64,000 nt of DNA from Pseudomonadota bacterium (GCA_023398955.1 JAEWRL010000097.1:1-64000); one strand, 5' to 3'. Positions 8,187 to 19,855 are shown, counted from the first letter of the stretch. Notes: generated by a model not told the origin, from the sequence alone. Translations and numbers: made by a program.

Positions 8187-9040
8187 ACGCTCAGATCCAT
8201 GAATGCTTCCAGTCCAGGTACGCGCCGGTCGGCGCTGGCGAACAGGCTGGCCGAGACTAGCGCAGTCGCCGCGTGTTGTCCCAGCAGTTTGAACAGCTCG
8301 AAGTCCACAGCGTCGAAACGTTGCTTCTGCGCCAGGGTTCGATAGACGACAGCGAGCCCGACCACGCGGTCCTCAATCGACAAGGGAATGACCGCCGCCG
8401 GTTCGGTCAGTGAGCCATGACTCGGGTTCGCTCCGTCGATGACCCCGATGGCGCCCGTGTCCAGCGCCACGCGGAGACGGTCCATTTCGGGCCGCAGCGG
8501 TCCGAGCTCCCCCGCCGTCATCCCCTCCGAAGCAACGGGCACCAGCTCGGTCCGTTCCGAATTGGCCATGTAGACGGCGTAGGATTCCGCGCCAACGAGC
8601 TGCGCCAGCACGTCCTTGATGCGCCGCATCACGCTGCGCGGTGACAAGCTGGAGTGCAGCTGATTGCTGGCGACGAACAGGTTCGCCAGGTTGGCGAACT
8701 CGGACTCGAACTGCTGAAACTGTTCACCAATCTCTGTGCTGCTCGCTTCCGCCTCCTCCGTCCTGGACATGAGCTCCCGCTTCTCGCGCTCGAGACGCTG
8801 AATCTGATCGAGGAGCTCGCGGATCGCGTCGTCGGCCTCGACGCGCGCACGCAGGATGGCATTCTCCTCCTCGAGCTGCCGAATACGCCGTAACAGCTGC
8901 TCATGATGACGGGCAATCTCGTCCGATGCCCGCGGCCCCGCGGTGAAGTGGGAGAGAAGCTCGTCCCGCTCGCGACGCAAGTCCGAACCAGAGGAATGAA
9001 TACTCGGTCGGTTGGATCCCTTTTCGTCGCCTTTCGCCAT
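8183..9040 (-). CDS. Coiled-coil GAF-domain protein
   Basis: A 285-residue cytoplasmic protein. Residues about 40-115 are a charged heptad-rich coiled coil (RRIRQLEEENAILRARVE and further). A GAF domain follows at roughly 115-270, recognised by SLSPRSVMRRIKDVLAQLVGAE, AVYMANSERTELVPVASEG, AVIPLSIEDRVVGLAVVYR and FELFKLLGQHAATAL. GAF domains bind small ligands or mediate dimer contacts. There is no kinase, cyclase or phosphodiesterase output. It is the first gene of a minus-strand run and overlaps the single-domain response regulator by 4 bp. Its ligand is unknown. Confidence 0.8.
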   Translation of the reverse strand: MAKGDEKGSNRPSIHSSGSDLRRERDELLSHFTAGPRASDEIARHHEQLLRRIRQLEEENAILRARVEADDAIRELLDQIQRLEREKRELMSRTEEAEASSTEIGEQFQQFESEFANLANLFVASNQLHSSLSPRSVMRRIKDVLAQLVGAESYAVYMANSERTELVPVASEGMTAGELGPLRPEMDRLRVALDTGAIGVIDGANPSHGSLTEPAAVIPLSIEDRVVGLAVVYRTLAQKQRFDAVDFELFKLLGQHAATALVSASLFASADRRVPGLEAFMDLSV

Positions 9041-9287
9041 CGAGCATCAACCCATTGAGCCGGTCTCGGCAGCATACGATACATCGCTCGGGGATCATAA
9101 GCGAAGGGCGTTTGCCCTCGCACATTTCGTGGGCGCACGCGAAGCCACCACCGCCTCGCGGGTACGCAGCCCCCCCACACGGACCTGCAGGTCGTCATGG
9201 TCTCGACCGACCCCTCATCACCCTGAAGAATGCGGTCCCCGCGCAAAGCCGTTGGGCGGCATCGTGGCTGCTGGTATCTTCAGGGAC

Positions 9288-9605
9288 ATGGTCGCCGACC
9301 CTCCCCTCGACTACGCACCGATCGACGAGCTCCTGGACGCCGGCGATTTAGACTTGGCCCGAGCCACCCTAGACGCCGCCCCCGCGGATGACGAGCGCTA
9401 CTCGGTGCTGCGCCTGAAGCTAGCATTGTTGGAGGGATCACTCCCGCCCGGCGCGGTGATGCAGCAGCTCATCCACCTCATGCGCCGCAATGCCGGCTGG
9501 CCCAAGGCAAAGGAGCTCTACCAAAGGGCCTCGCAGCTGGCGTTCAGCGAACACGAGTCCTCTACGGCGCATTCCCACCCGCCCCCATCGCGCGACGACG
9601 CCTAA
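9288..9605 (+). CDS. Small helical protein, TPR-like
   Basis: A 105-residue acidic protein of unknown function. The central part IDELLDAGDLDLARATLDAA, DDERYSVLRLKLALLEGSL and GWPKAKELYQRASQLAF has the helix-turn-helix spacing of tetratricopeptide-like repeats. The open frame reaches back to 9012, but that part overlaps the start of the opposite-strand GAF gene and lacks protein-like composition; the ATG at 9288 follows a CAGGGA ribosome-binding site. It lies alone between the divergent GAF gene and the convergent fni. A scaffold or adaptor role would be a guess. Confidence 0.6.
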   Translation: MVADPPLDYAPIDELLDAGDLDLARATLDAAPADDERYSVLRLKLALLEGSLPPGAVMQQLIHLMRRNAGWPKAKELYQRASQLAFSEHESSTAHSHPPPSRDDA

Positions 9606-9608
9606 CGC

Positions 9609-10691
9609 TCACCGGCCTCGACTGAGGTCCCGTGGGCGCACGCCCATTGTGTCCATCCAGCGCCCCAGCGCGGGCCCGAGTACCCGCGGCGCGTGCCGCA
9701 AGTCGTGGACACGCCGCGTACCGGAGAGGAGCATGGCGACGCGCAGCTCGTGCTCGATCGAGCGAAGCAGTTCGAGCGCCGCCGGGCGTCCCCCTTGATC
9801 GAGCGCCTGAAGGACTGGGCGGGCCACGCCGGCTACGGACGCGCCCAACGCGAGGGCCTTGGCCACCTCCAGACCGTGCTTGACGCCGCCCGTGGCGAAC
9901 ACTGTCGCGAAACCGAGCCCGGCACACGCGGCGACACTCGCAGCCGTGGGAATGCCCCACTCACGAAAGGCACGCCCCACGCTGCGCTGCCGACCCGCCG
10001 CACGCTCGCCTTCCACCGCCACCCAGGAGGTACCTCCGGCGCCCGACACGTCCACGTGCTGGACCCCCACCGCAGCCAGCCTGCGCGCCACGTCGGCTGA
10101 GATCCCACAGCCTGTCTCTTTCGCGATGACGGGCACGGGCAGCTCGGCGACGAGCCTCTCGAACAGGTCTACTACCCCACGAAAGTCGCGATCGCCATCA
10201 GACTGAATGAGCTCCATGGCGACGTTCAGATGGACACAAAGGGCGTCCGCCCCTACCCGCTCCACGAGCGAGTGGAGCTCGCCAACCGACAACGCCACCG
10301 CCTGCACGGCGCCGATGTTTCCCATCACCAGCGCTGTCGGCGCCACGTGACGCACGGCAAAGCTCGCGACCTGGTTCGGGTCCCGTAACATGGGTCGTTG
10401 GCTTCCGAGACCGAACCCACACCCGAACTCCTCGGCAACGCTGGCCAACTCTTCGTTGATGCGGCGCGCACGCTCCGTGCCACCCGTCATCGCCGCGATG
10501 ACGACGGGGACCCTGAGGGGCTTACCCAGGACTGCGACCGACGTGTCGACCTCGTCCCAGCCAAGCTCGGGGATGGCGCAGTGAACGAGCTGAATGTCTT
10601 CGAGAAGGGTCGTTGTTTCGCGAAACCCCACATCGCCGTGAGTGGCGAGATCGAGGTGGTCGGTCTTGCGCTTTTCGATGGGGCTCGTCAT
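9609..10691 (-). CDS. fni: Isopentenyl-diphosphate delta-isomerase, type II (FMN)
   Basis: Type II IDI interconverts IPP and DMAPP with FMN and NADPH. The 360-residue protein begins with the family-typical RKTDHLDLATHGDVGF, followed by VPVVIAAMTGG, GCGFGLGSQRPML, ALVMGNIGAVQ, HLNVAMELIQSDGDRDF (family usual HLNxxQE) and VIAKETGCGIS, then the FMN phosphate loops VDVSGAGGTSW and FATGGVKHGLEVAKALALGA. In the HLN motif the usual QE is replaced by ME, a substitution worth noting. The frame is open to 10814, overlapping the divergent prenyl synthase, so the ATG at 10691 (alternative 10703) is preferred. It lies head-to-head with the mevalonate-pathway unit and shares its promoter region. Confidence 0.9.
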   Translation of the reverse strand: MTSPIEKRKTDHLDLATHGDVGFRETTTLLEDIQLVHCAIPELGWDEVDTSVAVLGKPLRVPVVIAAMTGGTERARRINEELASVAEEFGCGFGLGSQRPMLRDPNQVASFAVRHVAPTALVMGNIGAVQAVALSVGELHSLVERVGADALCVHLNVAMELIQSDGDRDFRGVVDLFERLVAELPVPVIAKETGCGISADVARRLAAVGVQHVDVSGAGGTSWVAVEGERAAGRQRSVGRAFREWGIPTAASVAACAGLGFATVFATGGVKHGLEVAKALALGASVAGVARPVLQALDQGGRPAALELLRSIEHELRVAMLLSGTRRVHDLRHAPRVLGPALGRWMDTMGVRPRDLSRGR

Positions 10692-10806
10692 GACGTCCGG
10701 CATGGGGCTCGCAGGCTCGCTGGGTCCCGCTCGTCCCGAGCCCTTCGTAGCACATCGGCCTTCGAGTTGACTTGCAAAGGAGCCCCAGCTGCGCTTTCGT
10801 GCGCCC

Positions 10807-11919
10807 ATGCCCAAAACGCCGCGCGCCAGCCGACGTCGCCAGGTCCAAGCCGACGGGCTGAACTCCGCCCCTCAGTCCCCCGGACCCGAGCCGTTTCTCG
10901 ATCTCGTCACCCAGCTGCGCGCACCCGTGGAGGCGCACTTGAAGGAGCTGCTCGGGGTCGAGCTCGAACGGGCAAAGTCGCGCAGCCCCGACGTGGCAGC
11001 GATGGTGAAGGCATTCCGTGATATGACCCTCCGTGGGGGAAAGCGGTTCCGCGCGGGCTTGCTGGTGGTCGGGTACCGGACAGTCAGCACCGAAGGTGCG
11101 CTGGAGCCGGCCATCGAAGCCGCCGCCGCCCTCGAGCTGCTTCAGTCCTATCTGCTCATTCATGACGACTGGATGGACCAGGATACCTCCCGGCGCGGTG
11201 GGGCCTCTGCGCACGTGCAACTCGCGGAGCACTTTGATTCGCCACACCAGGGCGCGGCCGCGGCCATCCTCGCGGGAGACTATGGCGCAGCGCTCGCGAG
11301 CCGGGTGCTCGCTGGCGTCCGGGTAGACCCTGCGCGCGGGATCGCTGCCCTGCGCTGCTTCTCCGCGATGCAGATGGACGTCGTGTGCGGTCAACAGCTC
11401 GACATCGCCGCGCGTTCCCAGGACGTCGAGGAGGTCTACGCATTGAAGACCAGCAGCTATTCCGTGCGCGGCCCCCTGTGCCTGGGCGCCCTGCTCGCTG
11501 GCGGCGGCGAGACCATCTTGACGGCGCTCGATGGTTTCGCGCTGCCGGTGGGCATCGCCTTCCAGCACCGGGACGACTTGTTGGGCCTGTTCGGAGACGC
11601 AAGCGCGACGGGGAAACCAGTGGGCCGCGATCTACAGCAGGGCAAGCGCACGCTCCTGACCCAGCTCGCTCGCCAACGTCTTCGTGGCTCCGCCCGCGAT
11701 ACGTTCCACCAGGTCTTTGGGAACGCCAAGGCCACGCGCGGACAGTTGCAACGCGGCCTCGCTGTTCTTAGGGACAGCGGGCTGATCGAGAAGGTGACGG
11801 AACGTATCGCAGTGCTCGAGCGAGAGGCTCTGAGCGCATTACAGACCTCCGCGCTGCCGCTCCGCAGCCAGGTTCTGCTCGCCAGTGCCGCGAGCGCGCT
11901 CCTGGCCCGCGATCGTTGA
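10807..11919 (+). CDS. Polyprenyl (farnesyl/geranylgeranyl) diphosphate synthase
   Basis: A 370-residue trans-isoprenyl diphosphate synthase that condenses IPP with an allylic diphosphate. The first aspartate-rich motif is HDDWMDQD, preceded by GGKRFRAGLL, and the second is FQHRDDLLGLFGD, followed by GKPVGRDLQQGKRTLLT. The residue five positions before the first Asp motif is an aromatic Tyr, which in short-chain synthases limits product length, so C15-C20 is likely. The first ~30 residues are a basic, Pro-rich extension. It starts 115 bp from fni on the other strand and precedes mvk by 32 bp. It probably consumes the IPP/DMAPP made by its neighbours for carotenoids, quinones or other terpenoids. 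Confidence 0.9.
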   Translation: MPKTPRASRRRQVQADGLNSAPQSPGPEPFLDLVTQLRAPVEAHLKELLGVELERAKSRSPDVAAMVKAFRDMTLRGGKRFRAGLLVVGYRTVSTEGALEPAIEAAAALELLQSYLLIHDDWMDQDTSRRGGASAHVQLAEHFDSPHQGAAAAILAGDYGAALASRVLAGVRVDPARGIAALRCFSAMQMDVVCGQQLDIAARSQDVEEVYALKTSSYSVRGPLCLGALLAGGGETILTALDGFALPVGIAFQHRDDLLGLFGDASATGKPVGRDLQQGKRTLLTQLARQRLRGSARDTFHQVFGNAKATRGQLQRGLAVLRDSGLIEKVTERIAVLEREALSALQTSALPLRSQVLLASAASALLARDR

Positions 11920-11951
11920 GGCGCCAGAGTTCGCCTTCCCGCCAAGGTATC

Positions 11952-12869
11952 ATGGCCCACGCCCACGGAAAGATAATCCTCCTCGGTGAGCATGCCGTCG
12001 TCTATGGACATGCCGCGCTGGCCGCGGGCATCGAGCGCGGGGCCAGCGCGGAAGCGCGGCCAGCCCCAGCCGCCGTGCTTGGCGTAGGAGAGGCCCGGTT
12101 CGCGCCTGGCCAGGCCGAGATCGGGCAAGCATTCGCTGCTCTCTTGGCAGAGCTCGGCGATCCCTCGGTGGAGGTCGATGTCACCATCGAGCTGCCGGTA
12201 GGTTGCGGACTGGGGGCGTCCGCGGCCATGGGAGTCGCCATAGCGCGCGCTGTTGCCGAGAACGCCGTCGTGCGGGACGATGGCGCGACGGCACGGCAGA
12301 GTGCGATCGAGCGCGCTGCACTGGCTTGGGAACGTCTCTTCCACGGCAACCCGTCAGGGGTCGACACCGCGGCCGCCCTCGCCGGCGGGTGCATCGCGTT
12401 CAGCCGTCAGCGAGGACCTGCGAACGTACCGCTCGGCAAAGACTTGGTGCTGGCCGTCGGCGTCGCGGGCAAACCTGCGAGCACGCGCCAGATGGTCGAA
12501 GGTCTCGCAGCGCGCCGCACTCGGGCACCTGAGGAGGTCGAGCCGCGGTTTGCGCGCATCGCGGAGCTGGTCCAGGCCGGGTGCGTCGCTGCGTCTGGAG
12601 GCGACCTCCGCACCCTCGGAGCCCTGATGAACGAGAACCACATCATCCTTCGTGAGCTCGGCATCTCCACCCCCGACCTGGATCGCGCCTGCGGGCTCGC
12701 CCTCGACGCTACAGCCCTCGGGGCGAAGCTCACGGGCGCTGGCGGAGGCGGCTGTGTCATCGCCCTTGCCACCGATTCGCCCGATCCCATTCTGGCCGCC
12801 TGGCGCTCGGCTGGCATCGAGTGCTTCGCGACCCGCGTCCACAGCGCCGCAGCCGGGGTGAGGGTGTGA
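11952..12869 (+). CDS. mvk: Mevalonate kinase (GHMP family)
   Basis: Phosphorylates mevalonate to 5-phosphomevalonate. The 305-residue protein has the three GHMP kinase motifs: AHGKIILLGEHAVVYGHAAL at the N-terminus, the ATP-binding loop ELPVGCGLGASAAMGVAIA, and the C-terminal KLTGAGGGGCVIAL. GNPSGVDTAAALAGG with its catalytic Asp is typical of mevalonate kinases. The ATG at 11952 is chosen because it places the GHMP motif at the very N-terminus; the frame is open 12 codons further. Its stop is two bases before the mvaD ATG, and the order prenyl synthase, mvk, mvaD, phosphomevalonate kinase indicates one operon. Confidence 0.93.
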   Translation: MAHAHGKIILLGEHAVVYGHAALAAGIERGASAEARPAPAAVLGVGEARFAPGQAEIGQAFAALLAELGDPSVEVDVTIELPVGCGLGASAAMGVAIARAVAENAVVRDDGATARQSAIERAALAWERLFHGNPSGVDTAAALAGGCIAFSRQRGPANVPLGKDLVLAVGVAGKPASTRQMVEGLAARRTRAPEEVEPRFARIAELVQAGCVAASGGDLRTLGALMNENHIILRELGISTPDLDRACGLALDATALGAKLTGAGGGGCVIALATDSPDPILAAWRSAGIECFATRVHSAAAGVRV

Positions 12870-12871
12870 AC

Positions 12872-13849
12872 ATGCCCGGGGCACGCGCCACGGCGCACAC
12901 AAACATCGCCCTGATCAAGTATTGGGGCAAGGCAGATGTCGCCCGCAACCTGCCGGCGGTGCCCAGCCTCTCACTCACCCTCGACGCCATGAAGACCGAA
13001 ACCGAGGTCTACTTCGATCCCACATTGAGCGCGGACGAGGTGCACCTCGACGGAAGGGTCGCCGCAGGGAGTGCCAGGGAACGCGTCATCCGACTGCTCG
13101 ATGAGGTCCGACAACGAACGGCAGGGACAGCGCGCGCGACCGTCATCACCCACAACGATTTCCCGACGGCCTCGGGCCTGGCCTCCAGTGCGTCAGGCTT
13201 TGCGGCGCTCGCGCTGGCCACTCTGCGCGCAGCTGGTCTCGAGCCCTCGCTAGCAGAGGCCAGTGCACTGGCCCGCGCCCATTCGGCGTCTGCGGCTCGC
13301 TCCCTCTACGGCGGGTTCGCAGTGCTCGAAACCGGCGCCGAGGCGGCACGGCCCCTCGAGGCTGGCGACTGGCCTCTCAGGATGCAAGTCGCGATAACGA
13401 CGCGCGAGGCGAAGGCGATCGGCTCTACACAGGCCATGGAGCTCTGTCGGCTCACCAGCCCGTACTATGAGGGCTGGGTTCGGGAATCGCCCCGCCTCTT
13501 CGAGCAGGCTTGCAAGGCCATAGAACACCGCGACTTCTCCGCGCTGGGGGCTGCCATGGAGCGGAGCACCCTCCTGATGCATGCCTCCATGTTCGCAGCG
13601 GCCCCACCCATCATCTATCTGAAGCCCACCACTCTGCATTTGATGGCGACCGTCGAGTCGCTCCGGAAGCTTGGAACGGAAGCATACTTCACAATGGATG
13701 CCGGCCCCCATGTCAAGGTGCTCACCGAACTGCGCAACGCTGGCGCCGTGGCTCGGGCCCTGAGCGAGGTTCCCGGTGTGGAGCGCGTGATAGACTGCGG
13801 TCCTGGCCCTGCCGCGTCGGTTCGACCAATCTCCGGAGCTCCCGAGTGA
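12872..13849 (+). CDS. mvaD: Diphosphomevalonate decarboxylase
   Basis: Catalyses the ATP-dependent decarboxylation of mevalonate diphosphate to IPP. The 325-residue GHMP protein shows NIALIKYWGK (substrate-binding), SLSLTLDAMKTETEV, the phosphate loop NDFPTASGLASSASGFAALA, ARAHSASAARSLYGGF with the catalytic Ser-Arg region, and the late motif AYFTMDAGPHVKVL with the catalytic Asp. The ATG at 12872 follows the mvk stop by two bases. The stop is embedded in the GTGA that starts phosphomevalonate kinase, so translation is coupled. Confidence 0.95.
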   Translation: MPGARATAHTNIALIKYWGKADVARNLPAVPSLSLTLDAMKTETEVYFDPTLSADEVHLDGRVAAGSARERVIRLLDEVRQRTAGTARATVITHNDFPTASGLASSASGFAALALATLRAAGLEPSLAEASALARAHSASAARSLYGGFAVLETGAEAARPLEAGDWPLRMQVAITTREAKAIGSTQAMELCRLTSPYYEGWVRESPRLFEQACKAIEHRDFSALGAAMERSTLLMHASMFAAAPPIIYLKPTTLHLMATVESLRKLGTEAYFTMDAGPHVKVLTELRNAGAVARALSEVPGVERVIDCGPGPAASVRPISGAPE

Positions 13850-14775
13850 TCGTCCGCGCGCCTGGCAAGCTCGTGTTGTCCGGTGCCTATGCCGTCCTGG
13901 AGGGAGCGCCGGCGGTCGTCGCTGCGGTGGATCGCTACGCCTATGCCGATGCGCGAATCGCGGCAACTTGGGTGACGCCAGAGGTACGCGCCGCACTTGG
14001 CGATCGCGCACCGTCCTTCGACGCCAGCGAGCTGCGCGGTGGCCCGCACAAGCTGGGTCTCGGCTCGAGCGCTGCCATCCTCGTGGCGTCGCTCCTGGCT
14101 GATGCCTTGGAGGCGGAGGATGCACCAGATTGGAACCGCCTGCGAGATGCGGTATTCGCGACGGCACTTCAGGCACACCGGGCAGCCCAGGGCGGTGGCA
14201 GCGGTCTCGACGTCGCAGCCAGCTGCTACGGCGGCGTGCTCGTCTACCGCCTCGCGAGCGACGGTCCAGTCATCGCGCGCGGGTCTCTCCCGTCGGGCCT
14301 CGTGGTCCAGGCCTGGGATACGGGCACGCCAGCGTCGACTGCCGAGCTCCTGAAGCGCGTTCGCGCGTTCTCCGACTCGTGCCCGGCTGCGTTCCGCGAG
14401 CATATGAGTGCTCAGAGCGCCGCCGCGACGCTCGCCGCGGACGCGCTGCAGGACGGGAACGTGCGGGCGTGGCTGCAAGGCGTGGTCGCTCAACATGAAG
14501 CCCTACTGGAGCTCGGACGAGCGTCCGGTGCGCCTATCGTCACGGAGGGCATGGCTCAGCTGCATCGGCTGGCCCACAGTAACAACGCGGCAGTCCTGCC
14601 ATCCGGAGCAGGAGGCGGGGACGTATTCCTCTACTATGGAACCTCCGGGCCGACGGCGGCCTGGCTGCAGGCGGCAGAGGACCTCGGATACCGCACCGTC
14701 GCACTCACCCTCGGCGCCGAGGGCGCCAGCGCGGTCGCGGCCCCATCCGTGTCTGCGGCCACAGCCCGTTCGTAG
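13846..14775 (+). CDS. mvaK2: Phosphomevalonate kinase (GHMP family)
   Basis: Converts 5-phosphomevalonate to mevalonate diphosphate. The 309-residue protein starts VIVRAPGKLVLSGAYAVLEGAPA, the N-terminal GHMP motif with the tyrosine-containing SGAYAVLEG typical of phosphomevalonate kinases. The ATP loop is HKLGLGSSAAILVASL and the C-terminal glycine-rich motif is LPSGAGGGDVFLYYG, with Asp as in ERG8-type enzymes. The start is a GTG overlapping the mvaD stop (GTGA). The larger open frame from 13510 is inside mvaD and is rejected. Together with mvk and mvaD it gives the complete mevalonate-to-IPP segment. Confidence 0.9.
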   Translation: MIVRAPGKLVLSGAYAVLEGAPAVVAAVDRYAYADARIAATWVTPEVRAALGDRAPSFDASELRGGPHKLGLGSSAAILVASLLADALEAEDAPDWNRLRDAVFATALQAHRAAQGGGSGLDVAASCYGGVLVYRLASDGPVIARGSLPSGLVVQAWDTGTPASTAELLKRVRAFSDSCPAAFREHMSAQSAAATLAADALQDGNVRAWLQGVVAQHEALLELGRASGAPIVTEGMAQLHRLAHSNNAAVLPSGAGGGDVFLYYGTSGPTAAWLQAAEDLGYRTVALTLGAEGASAVAAPSVSAATARS

Positions 14776-14799
14776 CAACAAATCCCGACGAGGTTTCAC

Positions 14800-15084
14800 A
14801 TGGTCACCGCATTCGTACTCTTGAACGTCACGCGCGAACGCATCGCAGGCGCTGCCGACGAGCTTGCCGATCTCGCGCAGGTAAGCGAGGTCTACTCCGT
14901 CAGTGGAAGGTACGACCTCATCGCCGTGATAAGGGTCCCCGACGTGGAGGACCTTTCTACGGTGGTGACTCAGGGCATGCTCAGGGTGGATGGCATCACG
15001 CATTCGGAGACGCTGCTCGCTTTCCGCGCCTACTCCCGCCACGACCTGGAGCGACTGTTTTCCGTTGGCATCGAAGGCCCGTAG
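14800..15084 (+). CDS. Stand-alone Lrp/AsnC ligand-binding (RAM) domain protein
   Basis: A 94-residue protein that is only the effector-binding, oligomerising half of an Lrp/AsnC regulator. The pattern AFVLLNVTRERIAGAADELADLAQVSEVYSVSGRYDLIAVIRVPDVEDLSTVV matches the RAM/AsnC_trans_reg fold, with the GxYDL signature that shapes the ligand site. No helix-turn-helix precedes it, so it cannot bind DNA in the usual way. An AGGT ribosome-binding site lies 7 bp before the ATG. It is 24 bp after phosphomevalonate kinase and may be in the same transcript; whether it senses an amino acid or a pathway intermediate is unknown. Confidence 0.85.
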   Translation: MVTAFVLLNVTRERIAGAADELADLAQVSEVYSVSGRYDLIAVIRVPDVEDLSTVVTQGMLRVDGITHSETLLAFRAYSRHDLERLFSVGIEGP

Positions 15085-15205
15085 CGTCCCCGTTCCGCGG
15101 GCGCTAGACGGAACGAGCGATTCCCACTGAGAACTGCTCGGTACTCGTTGGCAAGACGTCGCCTGGCCCTAGGGATCCTCGGCACCTGCCAATGAGGAAC
15201 CCTGC

Positions 15206-16195
15206 TTGCTGACGCACGACCGAGCTATCGTATTCCTCGCCACGATGGATCCCGCAAGGTCGCGGGACTTCTATGAAAAGCTCCTGGGCTTGAAGCTCAT
15301 TGGCGATGACGGGTTCGCCATCGTCTTCGATACCGCCGGTGCGATGCTGCGCGTGGTCCGCACCGAGCGTTTCGAGCCCCAACCCTTCACCGTGGCGGGA
15401 TGGGAGGTACCGGACGTGCACGCCACCTTGCAGACCCTCGCCGACCGCGGGCTGCGCGCCATCCGCTACGAGCATCTCGAGCAGGACGAGCTGGGCGTCT
15501 GGACCACTCCAGGAGGAGAACGGATCGCGTGGTTTCATGATCCGGAAGGCAACCTCTTGAGCATCTCACAGCTCCAGACAACCCGGACGGCACCCGCGCC
15601 GCACCCCGACCCCGTCCTCGATTTCTGGCTCGGACCGTTGGATGAGGCCGGCTTCGCGGATCCGGCTCACGCCGAGCGCTGGTGGCAAAAGAGCGACGAT
15701 TTCGACGATACGGTGCGGCGCCTTTTCGCGCTCGTCCATGCCCGCGCCGCCGCCAGGACGCTGGACACGTGGTGCGAGTCGCCCCGCGGTCGGTTGGCGC
15801 TGGTCATCGTGCTCGACCAATTCTCGCGCAACATGTATCGCGGAAGCCCGGGGATGTTCGCGTTCGACCAGCAGGCACTCGCGCTGGCGTTGGCCGGCAT
15901 CGAAGCGGGGGACGATCAGCGCCTGCACGGAGACGAACGGGTCTTCCTTTACATGCCCCTCATGCACAGCGAGGACCTGGCCATCCAAGAGCACTGCGTC
16001 GCCCTCTTCGAGGCGCTCGTTCGGACACAATCGGGCGAGCAGGCGCAGCGTCTCGCGAACAACCTGAGATTCGCGCAGGCTCACCGCGACATCATCATCC
16101 GATTCGGGCGGTTCCCACATAGGAACGTCATTCTGGGGCGCCCCTCGACAGAGGCAGAGATCCGGTTTCTCGCCGAGCCAGGCTCGTCCTTTTAG
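15206..16195 (+). CDS. VOC (glyoxalase-like) domain fused to DUF924 domain
   Basis: A 329-residue two-domain protein. Residues about 5-125 are a vicinal-oxygen-chelate module (FLATMDPARSRDFYEKLLGL near the start, PGGERIAWFHDPEGNLLSI at the end), as in glyoxalase/dioxygenase-like proteins. Residues about 133-327 match the DUF924 family: VLDFWLGPLDE, RWWQKSDDFDDTVRR, LALVIVLDQFSRNMYRG, FLYMPLMHSEDLAIQE and HRDIIIRFGRFPHRNVILGR. DUF924 proteins are all-helical, TPR-like and of unknown function. The start is a TTG with a GAGGA box 9 bp upstream; an ATG at 15245 is a weaker choice because it cuts into the first VOC strand. The two families usually occur as separate proteins. Confidence 0.85.
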   Translation: MLTHDRAIVFLATMDPARSRDFYEKLLGLKLIGDDGFAIVFDTAGAMLRVVRTERFEPQPFTVAGWEVPDVHATLQTLADRGLRAIRYEHLEQDELGVWTTPGGERIAWFHDPEGNLLSISQLQTTRTAPAPHPDPVLDFWLGPLDEAGFADPAHAERWWQKSDDFDDTVRRLFALVHARAAARTLDTWCESPRGRLALVIVLDQFSRNMYRGSPGMFAFDQQALALALAGIEAGDDQRLHGDERVFLYMPLMHSEDLAIQEHCVALFEALVRTQSGEQAQRLANNLRFAQAHRDIIIRFGRFPHRNVILGRPSTEAEIRFLAEPGSSF

Positions 16196-16258
16196 CGACA
16201 CGGCAAGCCATCCGCGATGGGGGTGGCCCAAGACGACGAGCCAAGGGAAGCCGCTCCG

Positions 16259-16274
16259 GTTTTCACATGAAAAC
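16259..16274. promoter_or_regulatory. Palindrome upstream of the CheB-CheR hybrid
   Basis: A perfect 7-bp inverted repeat with a 2-bp centre (GTTTTCA-CA-TGAAAAC) lies 84 bp upstream of the hybrid gene start, in an AT-rich patch unlike the surrounding GC-rich DNA. It has the form of a dimeric repressor operator. No cognate regulator is identifiable. Confidence 0.35.
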
Positions 16275-16357
16275 GAAGGCGAAGAATCTGCGCGCAGCGA
16301 AGGTTGACCATCAGGGCACCCCTGGCCATGCTCCGACACCCTAGGTGTGAGGAGGCT

Positions 16358-19651
<3,294 letters not shown>

Positions 19652-19855
19652 TGCTTGGGACAATGCGTCGTCCGAACCCCGGCGCTTCCGGAGTCATCGG
19701 TAACCTCGGGTAGCCGCGCGTAGGAACCTCCCCTACCTCGCTGGAGGCTGGCCGCTGCCATGAGCAGGGCTGTTGCGTGCGCGCCGGAACAGCCGCTAGC
19801 ATGAAGGTTCGTGGGCTAAGGGCGACACAGGCGCGATCCGCGCAGCAAAGGTGGG

